A DNA stretch of 64,000 bases from Sindora glabra (lineage: Eukaryota; Streptophyta; Magnoliopsida; Fabales; Fabaceae). The stretch spans positions 26,229,866-26,293,865 of the forward strand of contig CM035227.1 in assembly GCA_020226215.1 (NCBI GenBank), written 5' to 3'. Position numbers and translations under genes: made by a program. The notes under the pieces were generated by a model. It was not told the origin of the DNA, made no database searches, and was given only the letters and a program-made list of their open reading frames with translations. Below are positions 1 through 13,425 of the stretch, in pieces; position 1 is the stretch's first letter, and every line of letters starts with the position of its first letter.

Positions 1-1055
1 GTGCCCTTTAATCTTGTTGCCTGCTCGGTATATTAGCCCACTTGGGTGTCGTGGGTCTAATCTTTGGCTTGGCTTGCTTTCAGGTTGTTGATAGCGAAGC
101 GCCGCACGATCTAGCAAGTGAAGTTGCCAGCCTGTGACACTAGGCAGGTAAAAGGATCTGTCGAAATTTTGATTTGATCATGGGTGGATCATTCAAGCAT
201 AAATTGTTGAAAAGATGTATCACCCTAGCAATTTGACCCACATATTCTAATTATTATGGTTGTGCTTTCAACAACGCTTAATTTTAATTTTGATTCCTAA
301 CGTGATTGAATTTAATTTTCTTAAAAGAAATATTTTATTTTAATTTTTAATATATAAATTATATTAAATTAAACATAAAGTAACAATTTTTGTCAAATTT
401 AAAATAAAAATAATTTGTTGACACACAAATCTTCTCCAAAACTCCAATTGGCAATTATTGTGAGTAAAATTATAGTGAAAATAATATTAGAAAAATATTA
501 TAAATATTGAAAATAAGTTTTATAATTAAATTTTGAATATTTTATATCCATCAAATTGAGTTTTACAAAATTTCTTAACTATTATATATTTAATGACAAC
601 CATTCTTTTTCATCTGGAACCCTATTTTGAATCCTATTTTTTATGTATATAGTATTACCGTTAATATTATTACATCAAAATTGTGAAATCAAATGATTCA
701 TTTAATGTGAAAAAATACTTTAATTAGAGCATTAACATCATATAATCAACTAATTTTCTTTTCAATAATTAACAATTTGGAGCCAAGTTGGAGATTTGTA
801 TGTCAATTAAAATTTTCATTCTTCAATTTACTTAAACTATTGATAGCAACTACATGTAACCCAATTTATATATTAGAGAGACTAAAATAAAAAATATTAC
901 ATTTAACATGGATTAAATGTGATTAATTTATATACTAAAGAACTCTTGAGACTGCTAACACTTTAATAGGACTATGGTGATAGACTTATCCTTTAGGCAG
1001 TAACTATGACTCAAATTGAACATTCTATAGTAATAGAATACTTCTATGGTAATGG
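1..1055. other. Non-coding left edge; first ~250 bases repeat-like
   Basis: The first 250 bases are clearly richer in G and C than what follows and resemble the end of an LTR or another old repeat, but no boundary can be set. From about 280 to 1055 the DNA is AT-rich with no credible reading frame. Confidence 0.3.
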
Positions 1056-1060
1056 CTAAG

Positions 1061-1569
1061 TGTCATAGGCTATTAGCTTCAAAATCATGCAGCGCATGCT
1101 TACTACTTTTAGCGAACATACCATCCTTCCTATTAAACCTATACAACACTTTTGAAATGTATGACAAAATTCACAAGTCCGCAAGTCAAAATTAAATGAC
1201 ATTAAAGCACCACCCAAGCGCCTCTACCAACCCTTCTAACACTCAGTACAAGTAGATATACTTTTTTCAAGTTATCATAAGCCTTTTCCATAATACTCTA
1301 AGTGTTTGATTTGCATAAAAACACATCAACATGAAAATAAAAAAGTGAGGATCACAAATACAAGCATCTTAAACTTCTCTGAATTCTTGAATCATGACAA
1401 AATTATCAAAATACCCCTAAATTTGAAAAAATTAGAAAAAATAGTACACAAGTTTAATTAATCCTAACTTTATCTGTAAGTCCTTTATAACATGCTTAAT
1501 TTTTTCATTAAGTCTTATCTTAAATTGAGCATATTTGTGTATCGAACTATCATAACCTAACTTATAACA
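1061..1569 (-). repeat. 3' LTR of the small retrotransposon
   Basis: 509 bp; minus-strand start TGTTATAAG at 1569 matches the start of the other LTR, and the end at 1061 abuts the target duplication. It is about 40 bp shorter than its partner and strongly diverged, so the insertion is old. Confidence 0.8.
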
Positions 1570-1583
1570 TTCTTTTCCACTTC
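1570..1583 (-). other. Polypurine tract
   Basis: Minus-strand GAAGTGGAAAAGAA lies directly against the 3' LTR, the expected position of the plus-strand DNA primer of an LTR retrotransposon. Confidence 0.7.
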
Positions 1584-3240
1584 AAATGTTAATATCCTCA
1601 TCGAATATAGCTCCATAAAGAATGTATTTACTCTTTCAAAATATCATGTAGTCTTCAGCTTATTCCTCTGAGTTGCTACCTTAAGTCACTTATGCTTATT
1701 TCTTTTCTTTAAGTTACTACCTTAACCACTTATGCTTATCTCTTTGAATGCTATGAATGTTCTTTTATCTTAAAGTTAGGTTACCACCTCTATAACATTG
1801 GTATCCTCTTGGCCAAGTGCATTCTTTATAAATTTATCAAAGGGTCACCTCTATAGACTCCTTTCAAAGTGTTTCAATACTCTCTAGTGCCCTGTTTTCA
1901 CTAGTTTTTTTGAACTTATTACCTTTATAACTTGTTTAATAGGTAGTTGCCTTTATAGCCTTGTGCTTAGTGCTTTTATAGCTTGCATAATGCTACCTTT
2001 ATAGTAGAAATGTGTGTTGACACCATAACTCTTGAGCAATGCTTAGCACTCAAAATTGCTTACTAATAAGTGTCTTACACCTAGTGTCCCATTGCACCTG
2101 TGTAAAAGTTAAGACTTATGCTTTATCTATGCATAGGTCCGATAACCTTATTCATAAGTCTTATTGTATTGCTTTCAATTAATTCATAACACTTCATAAA
2201 GCTACTTTCATATTTAATTGGATCCTCTAATCCTTTCTAAATCAGTATTCCTTGGCATCTTATCAGTTACCATAACCTACTCAAAGTTAATGCATTTTAG
2301 CATTGTGGTCCTTGGAACTTCTCCTACATGCATTCATTGATGACTTCTTTAAGCACATCTATTGATGGCTCCTCCACTTTAACATCCTGAATGTGATTAA
2401 GGCATAGGGCATTTTCCACTTTAGCTTGATTTCACCTTACCTATGTATGAGCAAATGTGAACTCATGATCATTATTAAAAAAAATCTCTTAACAATATGA
2501 CTACGTAATACTAGTCTACTACTCTTCCTTTGAGTCATTATTGCTACCTTATGGAGCAATTATATAGCTTAGTCTATTACATTGAAGAATCTTATAGGTT
2601 ATTGTGTGCTTTCTATCAATTTGTATATTATGCACATGGCATCGATTCCATAAAATATTTGCTTCACCTTTTGGCTATACTTCCTTAAATAATACAAATG
2701 ATCCTTCTGGACCATCTTAATATGACTTTAAACTACACCCTCTAGAGAAATCTGCTTAATACATTACTTTAATATGCCATCCTTTAAGTTGTGTCCAATC
2801 ACTATGGTCATACATTTCTGCATGACCAAGTTTTTGCCTTTTGGCTCCATTATATCCCTCTAAAAATAGTTAAGCTTTCTAGAAGGATTAAGGTTTCTCC
2901 TACTATATTGGTTATCAATTCACTTATTCTTTTAGATGATGGTTTGTATCCCTTAATGCCACTATTATGAATGAGTACATAACTAATGTTCCACACATAC
3001 AGGTAAGCCCTTTAGCATAAATTCTTACACTTAATGCACTAATTCATGATCACTCAAATGCATCATCCTTTCATACACTAGTTTCTTCAACCGATCCAAT
3101 CTCTTATACCCTCTAATAAAGTTTTTAGTAATGGCTTCATTGAATTTAAGAATGATAACTTTGCATATCTTTCATATAGTATTGGACGAGCCACATCTAA
3201 ACAAATGGTAGCTTACCCAATATTGGCTTTCTAGCACAAA
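1584..3240 (-). other. Internal region of small LTR element, no coding frame
   Basis: 1.66 kb between polypurine tract and primer site. It holds short near-repeats, for example two copies of a 'taccttaa..cacttatgcttat' block near 1677-1740. Stops occur in every frame and no capsid, protease or polymerase motif is visible. Confidence 0.5.
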
Positions 3241-3244
3241 TCGA

Positions 3245-3256
3245 GCTCTGATAACA
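3245..3256 (-). other. Primer binding site, initiator tRNA-Met
   Basis: Minus-strand TGTTATCAGAGC differs at one base from the complement of the plant initiator tRNA-Met 3' end (TGGTATCAGAGC) and lies 7 bases inside the 5' LTR, the expected place. Confidence 0.75.
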
Positions 3257-3263
3257 AATATCA

Positions 3264-3811
3264 TGGGTTAATAGCTATCTAGCCAAAATAATGTAACATA
3301 TGCTTGTCACTCTTAATAAATATGCTAGTCTTCCCATTAAACTCACTTGGCACTCTTGGAATAAATAATGAAACTCACAAATCCATGAGCTACAATGTAA
3401 TGTCATTGAAGCACCACCCAAGTTCCTTACTAGCTCTTTTGATATTTTACTCCCCTTAAAGAGTATTTTAAACAAAAGCTCACCTAACACAAGTAAACAT
3501 ACCTTTTTCAAGTTATCATAAGCCATTTTTGCAATATTCTAGGTGTTTAATTCACACAAAACATATCAATACGAAGATAAAAAAATGTAAGATCATAAAT
3601 ACAAGCTTCTCGAACTCATCTAAATCTTCAAACTATGCCAAAATTATGAATATTCTCCCAAACTTGGAAAAATAAAAAAATGGTATACAAGTCAGATTAA
3701 TTGTAAATTTTAGCCACAAGTCCTTTACAATATGCTTAATTTTTCTACGAAGTCTCATCTTAAACCGAGCACATTTGCATACTAAACTATCAAAACTGCC
3801 AACTTGTGACA
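3264..3811 (-). repeat. 5' LTR of the small retrotransposon
   Basis: 548 bp, read on the minus strand from TGTCACAAG at 3811 down to CA at 3264. It aligns with 1061-1569 through shared blocks such as the run around 3500-3530 matching 1265-1290. An 83-codon open frame inside it (3275-3526, minus) has no homology I recognise. Confidence 0.8.
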
Positions 3812-3816
3812 CTAAG

Positions 3817-4954
3817 GAAGATAGTAAACATTAGTTGCCCCTTCTCCTTCTTTTCTTAGCAAAAAAAAAAAAAATCATATAAACTTTTGAGAAAGTGCTC
3901 AAATGAATTGACACTTCCCAAAAATTCATTTTGTATATTTTGTTTGATTCAACTCTAAACTTTTTAAAAAGTATCATTAAAATGACTAATATACCATCTG
4001 AAAATGTAATATAGAAAAATAAATATCAATAAATTTTAATTATTTTTTAAAATCATATTTCTAATGTTTTTATCATAATTTTTTTAAATATATAATTTCA
4101 TGTTTTTAATGTGTTATAAAAACATAAAGCATACTTAAATAAAATAATTGAGAGTTATTTTATACATATAATTTAAACTATCTTAATATAATTAAATTAA
4201 ATGTAATTTAAATGAGGTGAAAATATTAGTTAAATAATCAATTATATCAAATTTATCTAAAATAGTTAAGAAATACACATATTTTGTAATTGAATATTAA
4301 AATAATAAATATAAAATAATAAATAATATAATATAACAAATGTATATAATAAACATAAATATAATTCTATCTAGAATTAAATTTTTATTATTATTATTAC
4401 ATTTATGATATAATATTTAATATTTATGTTATATAATTTTATTCAATACCAATCCTATTTATTATTTAATTTATAAAATAAATATATTTATATAATTAAT
4501 AATATACTTATTATGATTATAATTATATTTTATTTTGAATAGTTTATATTATTTATTATAATTTCAAATGGGGATGATAAAATGTTAAGGTAATTATTAA
4601 TTGAATTAAATAGGAGAATTTTGTATTTCTATTTGTAAATGATAGCAAATTCTTCTTATCAAAGAAGTGTAACCAAATAACTTTTTATAATTTATGAGAA
4701 GTAGAACTTTTTGTGAAGTTCTATTTCTTCTATTTTGATAATTATGTTGTATTTTGTATGATAAAATAGAATAGAATGGAAATGAATGACCACTCCATTA
4801 CTATGTTTGATATGATTAGGAATAGAATGGAGGATCTATTTCATGATTAAGTCTGGCACAATAATAGGAATAGAATTAAAAAAGGGTTAATGATATTAAT
4901 ACTCTTAAAAATAAAAATATAAATTGAAATCATATTTATATGAAAAATAAAATT
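3817..4954. other. AT-rich spacer
   Basis: No gene seen. From about 4745 the sequence resembles one end of the GTTTGGTATGAT-type inverted-repeat elements found repeatedly in this window. Confidence 0.3.
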
Positions 4955-5344
4955 ATCATATTTTATTTTATAATTGAACCTATATATAGTTTTCAGTTGA
5001 TCATACATATTTAATAGTAAAATAATAATATATATTAAATAAAAAATATATGATGTGATCAACAATAAAAAAATATTATATTTTAAATTTAATTATCAAA
5101 ATTATAAATAACACAAAAATTTTGTATTGTGAAAGCATAAAAAATATAATTTAACTAAATTTTTATATTATTTTTTACAAAGATTAAAAATATTTTATTT
5201 AAAATTTTATTATTAAAAATATATTTACCAAAATAATTGAATAGAAAAATATTAACATATTATTTTATAATTTAATAACCAAGAATAATGTTAGAATGTA
5301 TAAAAAATGTGAGTAAGGATGTCAAAAAGTCCTTCTACAAATGA

Positions 5345-6165
5345 TAGCATGTTTGGTTTGTATGATGGAATTGAATAGAAAAGTATGAAAAATGTTTGTC
5401 TAGTAGGTAATATGAAATGATAATGACTATTTTTTAGGAAATGATCATTCAATAAAATTATAAAATATCTATTTAATAATAAAAGTGATGAAATGACCAC
5501 TTCATCATTTGTGAAATAGATTTTTTATACTTTTATTCCTTATATCTTTCATATATTCCAACATTATCCATTATTAATAAATAATAAAATATCTATTTTT
5601 CAAAATTATATTATCAAGATGTTCTATTAATTATATTTTTAATTATAAAATTAAAAATAAATATTTTTATACTCTCTTTAAAAATTATTTAATATAAAAG
5701 ATTTAACAATTACTTTTTTTATAATTTTACTATAGAAAATTATTTGCTAATTATAATATTTATTATTATAATTTTTATATTCAATTATAAAAATTATAAA
5801 TAAATAAAAATGATAATATCATATTTTATAAATTTATTAATTATAATTTCAATTTTTTCCTTTTTTTATTTTTGAGTGTATTATCATTATTGATATACTT
5901 TTTTTTCATTTTATTCCTACAATATTTATTGAACTAAATAGAGCTAAATGTCAACTATATTCTTAAACATACAAACATAATTATAAAATAGTAATTATTC
6001 ATTCCATTTCTTCATTTCCTTTCTATTTCATTTAATTCTATCATACCAAATACAACATGATGGAATGTTCATTCCTTAAAAAATGGATATTCCCATTCCA
6101 TAGTATTTATAAATTTTTTTATTCCTTTGTATTTCATTCCAACAAACTAAGCATGCTATTAGTGA
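5345..6165. mobile_element. Inverted-repeat (MITE-like) element, type B
   Basis: The left end carries a tgtttggtttgtatgatgg-type motif and the right end its inverse (ttctatcataccaaatacaac, then a second inverse at 6130-6165). The interior is AT-rich and non-coding. A homologous copy lies at 25347-26147. Boundaries are approximate, and nesting of two related elements is likely. Confidence 0.5.
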
Positions 6166-6335
6166 CCAACTAAATAATTTAAGATTCTCTACTTAAAAAG
6201 TTATGCTTCTCATAATACTTTTACCAACCAAACAATCTTGTAGTCTAGAGATTTAGAAGAAAAAAGGTGAGTATTGTGTATAAATTAAACTAACATGCTT
6301 AGTGACCAAATATTTGAATAGTCATGATATTACTT

Positions 6336-6925
6336 TATGGCATATTTAGTATGATGAAATAGAATGGAATGAAAAAATTTTGTTTAATAAACACTATGGA
6401 ATAAAAATGCTTATTCCCAAGGAAATGGTCATTCTATAACAAAAGTAATAGAATATTTATTCTATGATTTGTGAAATGAATTTTTTATATTTTCATCCCC
6501 CACATCTTTCATACATTCAAATATTATCCTTTATTAATAAATAATAACCTCTAGTTTTTATTACTATATTATTAAATATTTTAGTAACTATATCTTTATA
6601 ATAAAAATTAAAATAAAATATTTGTAGATTTTTTTAAAAAAATTCATTTAATATAAAAATTTGATAAATTAAATTTTCATGCATTTACTATAAAATGTTT
6701 TTGTTAATCATAATATTAATAATTATGATTTTTATGTTCAATTATGAAAAATTTATAAATAAAAATGATAAAATCATTTTTCATATAAATATGATTTTAA
6801 TTTTACAATTTCTTCTTTTTGGACATTATGGTCATTAATGCATTTTTTTCATTCTAATTCTATAATATTTATTATATTAAATTTAATTATAAAATGATCA
6901 TTCCATTTCATCATAACAAACACAA
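6336..6925. mobile_element. Inverted-repeat (MITE-like) element, type A
   Basis: About 590 bp. The left end resembles TTTGGTATGATGAAATAGAA and the right end is its inverse, CATTTCATCATAACAAACAC. No coding capacity. The same element is at 26338-26893. The superfamily cannot be fixed because the target duplication is unclear. Confidence 0.6.
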
Positions 6926-6944
6926 CATTAGGTTTTTGGCTTTA

Positions 6945-7420
6945 TTTTTTGCAGGCTACTAATAAGGTTGACTAATAACTAATAAATAAGCTGATTTTAT
7001 AAGAAGTATAAAATTAACTTAAAATATAAATAATTAAAAATAAGTTAAAATAAATAGATATGTAAATTAAATTAATTCATATTTATTTTAAGATTAAATT
7101 ATATTATCTTAATAAATATATTCAAAATAAAAATATAATTACCTAAATTTTGATTAATTATATTTTATAATATTATATATTTATTTATTTATTAGTTAAA
7201 ATAGGAATGCAATTATTTATTGAGGCCATGAATTGTAATTAATGAAGAAAAGAAGGATAAATTTTAAAAAAATTCAAAAAAATTAATAACTTATAAATTG
7301 TAAGTTACTTTATGAAACTTATTAATTAAAGCTTTTTTCTATAAATTAATATGCAAAACACATCAAAAAGTCAGTTTTTAACTTATTAATTAAGGGAATA
7401 AATTATAAATTAATCCTTAG
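6945..7420. repeat. Single-arm relic related to the fold-back element
   Basis: This AT-rich stretch follows the same order of blocks as one arm of the fold-back element at 19930-21214: 'aactaataa...', an internal 'ttaattatattttataa', then 'aacttataaattgtaagtta'. Only one arm is present. A matching copy is at 26905-27425. Confidence 0.4.
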
Positions 7421-7537
7421 TCGGCTTGCTTGAGGTTCAAAATGCATTTTCACAAGGTACTGCGATTTTGCATTTAGTTAGCAGTAACGATTGATTTAAT
7501 TCTTGAGCTAGAAAATGTTAGCGTAATAGACCCATCC

Positions 7538-8220
7538 GCATGCTACAAGAAATATATCCTAAAGCGACAATATCTAAGTGTCGTCATTTTATTGGCCTAA
7601 AATTGATGATGGGAAGAAAAACACGTTTTTTGGCAAATATATAAAGCGATGATACTGTCGTTCCTTTAGAACAAAAAAAAAAAATACTAAATAAAGCAAC
7701 AACATTTGTGGTTGCTTTATGGACAAGAAAATATGGGGGAAGAATGGTGAATTTCTTTTTATGGGTAATTATATAAAAGCTATGATATTTTCATCAGTTC
7801 AGAGCACAAAAAAATTGAGCTTGAAAGTGGTGACATTTATCATCATGTTAGTTCAAGTAATTACCGAGTGGGAACACAAGGTGCATTTTTTTTCCCAATA
7901 AACCTAAACCGGAGACATGGTCATCATTTTAGTGGTTTCAATTTTCGAAGAATTAAACATCGACCAGTTGCCTTTAAAGTGACTACAACATCGTTGTTAT
8001 AGGCATAAAACATTGTCGCTTTAGGTTGTGGAAAGATAGAGTGCCATAGCTAGCATGCTCAATTACTAAAACAATGATTTCGTTAAAACTCCAAAGCAAC
8101 AACATTTTGAATGTCATTGTTTTAGGGTCCAAGTACATTAATTGCAGCACCATCCCCGTCTCCATATTTTTTGCATGATTTTTCTCTGTTTCTCTGGCTT
8201 CCCTCTCCTTCTTTGGCAAA
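7538..8220 (+). mobile_element. CACTA-type left end with GCGACAA subterminal motifs
   Basis: Starting near 7541, CTACAAGAAATATATCCTAA resembles the plant CACTA terminus CACTACAAGAAA with two changed bases. It is followed by repeated short motifs of the form aaagcgaca / aaagcaacaacat at about 7563, 7646, 7695, 8010 and 8095 (some inverted), typical of CACTA subterminal arrays. A matching right end was not found, so the element is partial. Homologue at 27538-28250. Confidence 0.45.
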
Positions 8221-10409
8221 TTAAAGCATTTTCTCTTTCTTTTTAGCTATCTCTTGATATTTTCACATTCCCTCTCTTTCTTACTGTTATTTCTATAAAT
8301 TTTTTTTAGTTTCTTTCCTCATATATTAGAGATTTGATTGCATTTGAATCAATTTGACGTAATTCTTTCTTCTTTACAATTGTGTGAATGTAATAGTAAC
8401 TATGCTTATGTGTTTGTTGTTGTTAATTTATAAGGTAGAAATTTAGGCTCTTAATATGTAATTAATATGATTTGGATATGAAAATAAGTTTATTTTATTT
8501 AATTTCATCTCATTCCCTTTTTACTATTATTTTTATAAATTGATAACTGTTTAATTGTATATATGGATGTGTTTGGAGTGAGAATTAATTTGATAAAAAT
8601 AGGGTTTTATGATATAAATAGTAAGAATTAAACTAAATATCGGCTAGTATATAATTAGAATTAAGTAGTTACAAATGGATGAGATTTAAGATCTATTTTT
8701 CTTTTTCTCCCTTCAACCTCATAGAAATTACAAAATAACACTTAGTATCATAAAACCCCCAAACCCCCCTTTCTTTCTTCATTTTTTCTAAAGACCTATG
8801 GCTCACTTTTCTCTCTTGCTCCTCAACCTTATTTTCACTAGGTCTCAACAACAATTGGCGTGAAGATTCAAGAAATCGTTCATAATCTTTTAACTAACCT
8901 AAGGTATTTCATTAAGTTCTCAAGCTTTTGATGAGAGGTTTTATGAATTTAGATTGTAGAAAGGAAATTAGGGATTTAAATCCTTTTTCTAAATTTTTGT
9001 ATTAATTAATGTCGATAGGACAAGCTAAATCTATCACCAACCCTTCCCTCATCTACTTTAACACACAAGTAACTGGATAATCTACTTAACTTGCTCGTGA
9101 GTGATAATTTTTGAGTTATTTGAAATTAATGATTGAATGCTTTTAAAAATAATTGATAATTGAGTATACAAATTATGATTGGTATGGATTTCTTATAATT
9201 GTTGTGTTAGAAACTAGTTGAGGATGATAGATGTTGTGGATTATGGATTGGTGTTGTTGTGTAATATCAAATATGGAAGAAATGAACAATTGCTCAGTGA
9301 AATTTGGTAAAGATTTGGAAAAATCAAGCTATATTTAAATATGGTAATCAAATATAGCCCTAAAAAGTATTGCTAATAGGTCATATTTGACTACCATAGT
9401 TGAATTCCTTAAAAAGTGGTTGCTTCTAGATGCAAATACTCAAGTATAGTATTTAAGTATAACCATAGGAATTATATTCCAAAAGCTTATATTCAATTAC
9501 CATAATTGAATATAACTATAAAGGCAGTCTCTAGATAAAAATAATTGCATACTATTGTTAATTATGGCTTCCAAAAGTGCATTTTAGATTCCAATAATCA
9601 ATTACAATAGTCGAATATGACCTTTATATTTCTAGTTTAATTTTATGGTAGAATTATGCACATTATAGCAAGTATGTGTAGATTATTATGAATGTAATTG
9701 AGTTATAAATGTGGATATGTGTATGGTTGATTGAAAAAAAATCCCAAATAGGGATTTGATATTGTATGGAAATGTGATTGGGGGAAGATAATTTGATGAA
9801 AATATGAAATAATATTGAATTCAAGAAAATGCTTATGAAGGGATAAGGTGCCTAGAGGAATAAAGATGAGTTTGCAAAAAGATAAGGCTAGTGGGAGTTA
9901 TAAAGTGGTTTAATTGCTTTGCTATCATTTGTTATTGAAAATTAGTGATTTTATTATTATTGTTGAGATACTAGTAGTAGATAAATTTTCATAGACTGTG
10001 GATATGAATAGGTGTTGTGCATTCCTAATTATAAAAATGTGATTCTATATACATATGGATATACTAATAAGTAATTATTTACGTATTGAGTTAATAACTT
10101 ATTATTTCAATTTTTTTTAGATACTGTAGTAGAAGTTTCCCTTCTCTCACCAACACAACAAGAGTAAAACTTGTCCAATGCACAGTTGTATAGGCAGCCA
10201 TGTTGATAATAACTTATAACTAGAAATGTTTAGGCCTTATAAAAATGATATATTTTTGAAATAGTATAAAAACTATTTGTAAATACTTTTTGAAAATGTT
10301 TATATGTTATTTCCTAAATCCATGTAATGATATCAAATTAATGAATTTTGAGGTAGTTGAAAACTAGGAAATGGGTTCCATGTTGGTTGCAGATTAAGTG
10401 GGTTGTGAC
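8221..10409. other. Repeat-like non-coding DNA, possible decayed LTR
   Basis: No gene seen. It contains a TATA-like gatataaatag near 8611, and ends near 10409 in gtgggttgtgaca, which resembles the terminus of gypsy-type LTRs. The partner start and target duplication could not be identified. Fully shared with copy 2 (28250-30400). Confidence 0.25.
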
Positions 10410-12184
10410 AAAGCAGCTATTTTTGGGGTTGTTTTGCTTGACCTTGCTAACGTATCATTCTCTCATTTGCGCTGAAGTAATAATTTTAAGCTCTAAATAT
10501 GTAGTTGATTTGTTTTGAGATATGTAGTTAATATGGTTTGATATATAACTTTATTTCATTTTTACTGTTATTTTGATTTGCCTTAGTGATGTAAATTTTT
10601 GAAAATGAGTATTATATTGATATTGTAAGTATTATAATATATCTATTTTTTATTCAAACATAGTATAGAATTTGTACGATAGATAAAGGGAAACTTGAAC
10701 CTAGGATAGGACTATTAGCTTAAAAGTACTTTAGGAATTGTTAAATTAAAAATTTTTAACTTTACAATTCAATATAATTAAAAATTGCTAAATTAGAGGT
10801 GGTAAAAAATTAAAAATTCAATAATTTAAATAAAGAATAAAACATTACACAATTGTGAATTAAAAAGTTAAATTTATAATGATTAAAGTTATGCATAAAG
10901 AGTGTTATGATTAATAAGTAAAAGAGAGAAAGGACATAAATTTTAAAAAATTATTAAATTTATTATAGTTTCTTACTTATTGAAAAATTGTGAAATTCTT
11001 AATAATTAATTACAATTAGTTAAAAACATTAATTAATATAGAAGGAACTACTAAAAAATTATAGATAAAAATAATTCACTCCATCATAGTTAAATATATG
11101 TGTAAGAGTTGTCAAAATAAATAATTAAAATTAAAATATAAAGACATGATAAGTTGAAATGTTTAATTTATAATAATGTAAAATATGCATAAGAACTGTT
11201 ATAATTAATAAGTAAAAATAAGTAAAATATTTGGTAGTAAAAAAGTTAAAAGTTCTTATTTATTAAATATTTTATAGTTATTTAATTATTGAAAATTATT
11301 AACTCGATAATAATTAACTACAACTAATATAGAAGAAAAGAATAAAATTATCAATAAAAATAATTAAATTTGTCATTATTAAATATGCCAAGTTCTCAAA
11401 ATTAATAAGCTAAATCAAATCAAAGTAAGAAATAATCAGAAATTATTAACTATAAAATTTGTTAAAAATAAGAAAATAGTGAAGTAGTTAACTTTATTAC
11501 AACTAAAAGTGCGGTCAATTATGATGAATAAGTTAATATTTATTAAATATATTATAGTTATTTAATTATTAAAAATTATTAATTTATTAATAATCAACTA
11601 CAATTAATATAGAGGAAGACAATTAAAGAATTTAAGTGATAGTGAACACTATTCTAATTAATTATAAATTTAAAAAAATTAATTTAACAAAAAAAGGACA
11701 AAAAATAAATATAAAATATAAAATTATTCTAACTTTAGATTTATAATAATTTTAACTTGATTGTACTAGCATTATAACCTTGGACTTGTTTAGGGGTTAA
11801 CTAGTCTTTAAAGACTAACTAACCTTTCAATTATCCTATTTTTTTAGACAATTTAGAGTCAATACTAAAATTATTATTGTTAATTTATTTATATATCATT
11901 TCATGTTGTTGAAATTTCACTTAAGAGAACTATAGGGGAGATACTATCTAAATTTCTATATTTGAAAATAATAATGTGGATAATAGGGGACATAATAATT
12001 ATAAGAAGATTTTGAATGGGAGAAGGCCTTACCTTTTAATGTTGGAGTGATAAGGTGAATTTAGGACACATACCAAATATACAGTTACCATACCAAATAT
12101 ACAATTATCATATGAAATAGACAATTACCATATTAAATATACAATTATGCTTGAATCCTATTTAATTTGCTATGTTATGGATCA
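10410..12184. other. AT-rich non-coding DNA
   Basis: Long runs of A and T with recurring 'attattaactta...aattaactacaattaatatag' blocks near 10980, 11290 and 11580, which look like diverged local repeats of roughly 300 bp. No credible reading frame. Confidence 0.3.
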
Positions 12185-13425
12185 ATGATGAGATATCTGA
12201 CAATAAAAGTTAGAAAACTTTGTAGGATAAGTTCTTTAATGTATATTGAAATGGTGCTAGGGCATTTGTCAAGAGAATTAGAAACTTTTCTAACAAGAAA
12301 GGGTTAGAGAAATTTCTATCTGAGAAGTTTGTAAATATATTCTACCAACTATTAGATACAATGGAGTCACACATAATAGATAATGGATTTGATTCATTTT
12401 ACATAATTGGATCTTTGATAATAAAGATGATCACTTAGTTACTGAAGTGTGCAAGGAAATTGTTGGCAACACAGATAAAATGATCAATATTATACATAAC
12501 TTCATTAGTCTTAATGTCATTGATCAAATAAAAGGAATTGATAGTGATATCTAAAGACATCTTGAAGGTAGGACATAAATTGTAAACAATACTTTGATTA
12601 GTTGTATATAAAAGTTGAAACTAAATCATATCTTTGATGCATAACCTTTTCATCACGAAAGTTTTTAGTCAAACTTATATATTTGAAAGTGTTACATAAG
12701 TAGACTAATAAATTGTTCATTTCTTTTTTATTATTATTCAATGAGGCGCTTCCTAAGATAATAAATTACCATGATTGCATCATAATGCAAAGAAATGGTT
12801 GAGTAAATTAGAGTTAGGGAATAAGTCAATTCATGTTCACCAACATGATTATGCATTTTTTTAAGGTGAACATGCTACAAAGGAAAATTATCCTATTTGT
12901 AAGAAGTGTCAATAGGTTGATAAAAAAATAAAGGGAAAAAAAGCCTTATAAAGTGTTAAAGTATCTTCCATTAACCCCCAAATTAAAACAAATTTATGGA
13001 TTAAGGCATATGATAAAAGATATGAAGTGACATCATATAGGATGACTAAAGAAAGAGGGGTAATGCAACATCTAGCTGTTGACGAAGCCTAACAAGACTT
13101 CAACAAATACCATCCTAGTTTCTCTAGTGAATTAAGGAATGCTTGGGTAGGTTTAAGTGCATGTGGATTCAATCCTTTTAGTAATGAGTCTATTTTACAG
13201 CAAATGGCCAATGGTGATAATGATATGTAATTAGCTTCCATCACATTATATGAAGGATTCTTTTTTTTTATGCCAACTTTGTTGATTTTTGGACCATACT
13301 CTTTAGAAAAAGATACTAATGTCTTCCTAATATCACTAGAAGATGAGTTGGAATAGTTATAGAAAACTAGGATTAAAACTTGAGATGTTACTAATAATAA
13401 CAATTATAGGAAAAGAGATGTTAAT
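12185..13425 (+). pseudogene. CACTA transposase (TNP2-type) pseudogene, copy 1
   Basis: Broken remains of the transposase of a CACTA (En/Spm-like) DNA transposon, the enzyme that would cut and join the element's CACTA ends. Frames shift several times. Near 12335-12400 is a segment ending in HIIDNGFDSFY, like the transposase-associated N-terminal domain. Near 12870-12910 is a PICKKC segment, where the family has a CPxC motif. At about 12958 KVLKYLPLTPKLKQIYG matches the family's KVLRYFPLxPRLQRLF block. At about 13070-13190 a segment ends WVGLSACGFNPFSN, matching the RLGLxxDGFNPF motif. In-frame stops include the usual tryptophan positions. Non-functional. A second copy lies at 32045-33208. Confidence 0.8.

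Larger units (their letters stand above)
1061..3811 (-). mobile_element. Small non-autonomous LTR retrotransposon (TRIM/LARD-like)
   Basis: A complete but decayed LTR element of 2751 bp lying on the minus strand. Two diverged direct repeats bound it: 1061-1569 and 3264-3811. Both start with TG and end with CA. The 5-bp target duplication CTAAG is present on both sides (1056-1060 and 3812-3816). Just inside the 5' LTR is a primer site matching the 3' end of initiator tRNA-Met, and just inside the 3' LTR is a purine tract. The 1.66-kb internal region holds only stop-riddled sequence with no recognisable gag or pol, so it would have depended on enzymes of another element. The primer type is common in Ty1/copia-related elements, but the superfamily cannot be assigned. 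Confidence 0.85.

Noticed and set aside
8560..10409. Complete solo LTR
   Set aside because: The right end resembles an LTR terminus, but I found no matching start or target duplication, so it is reported only as repeat-like.
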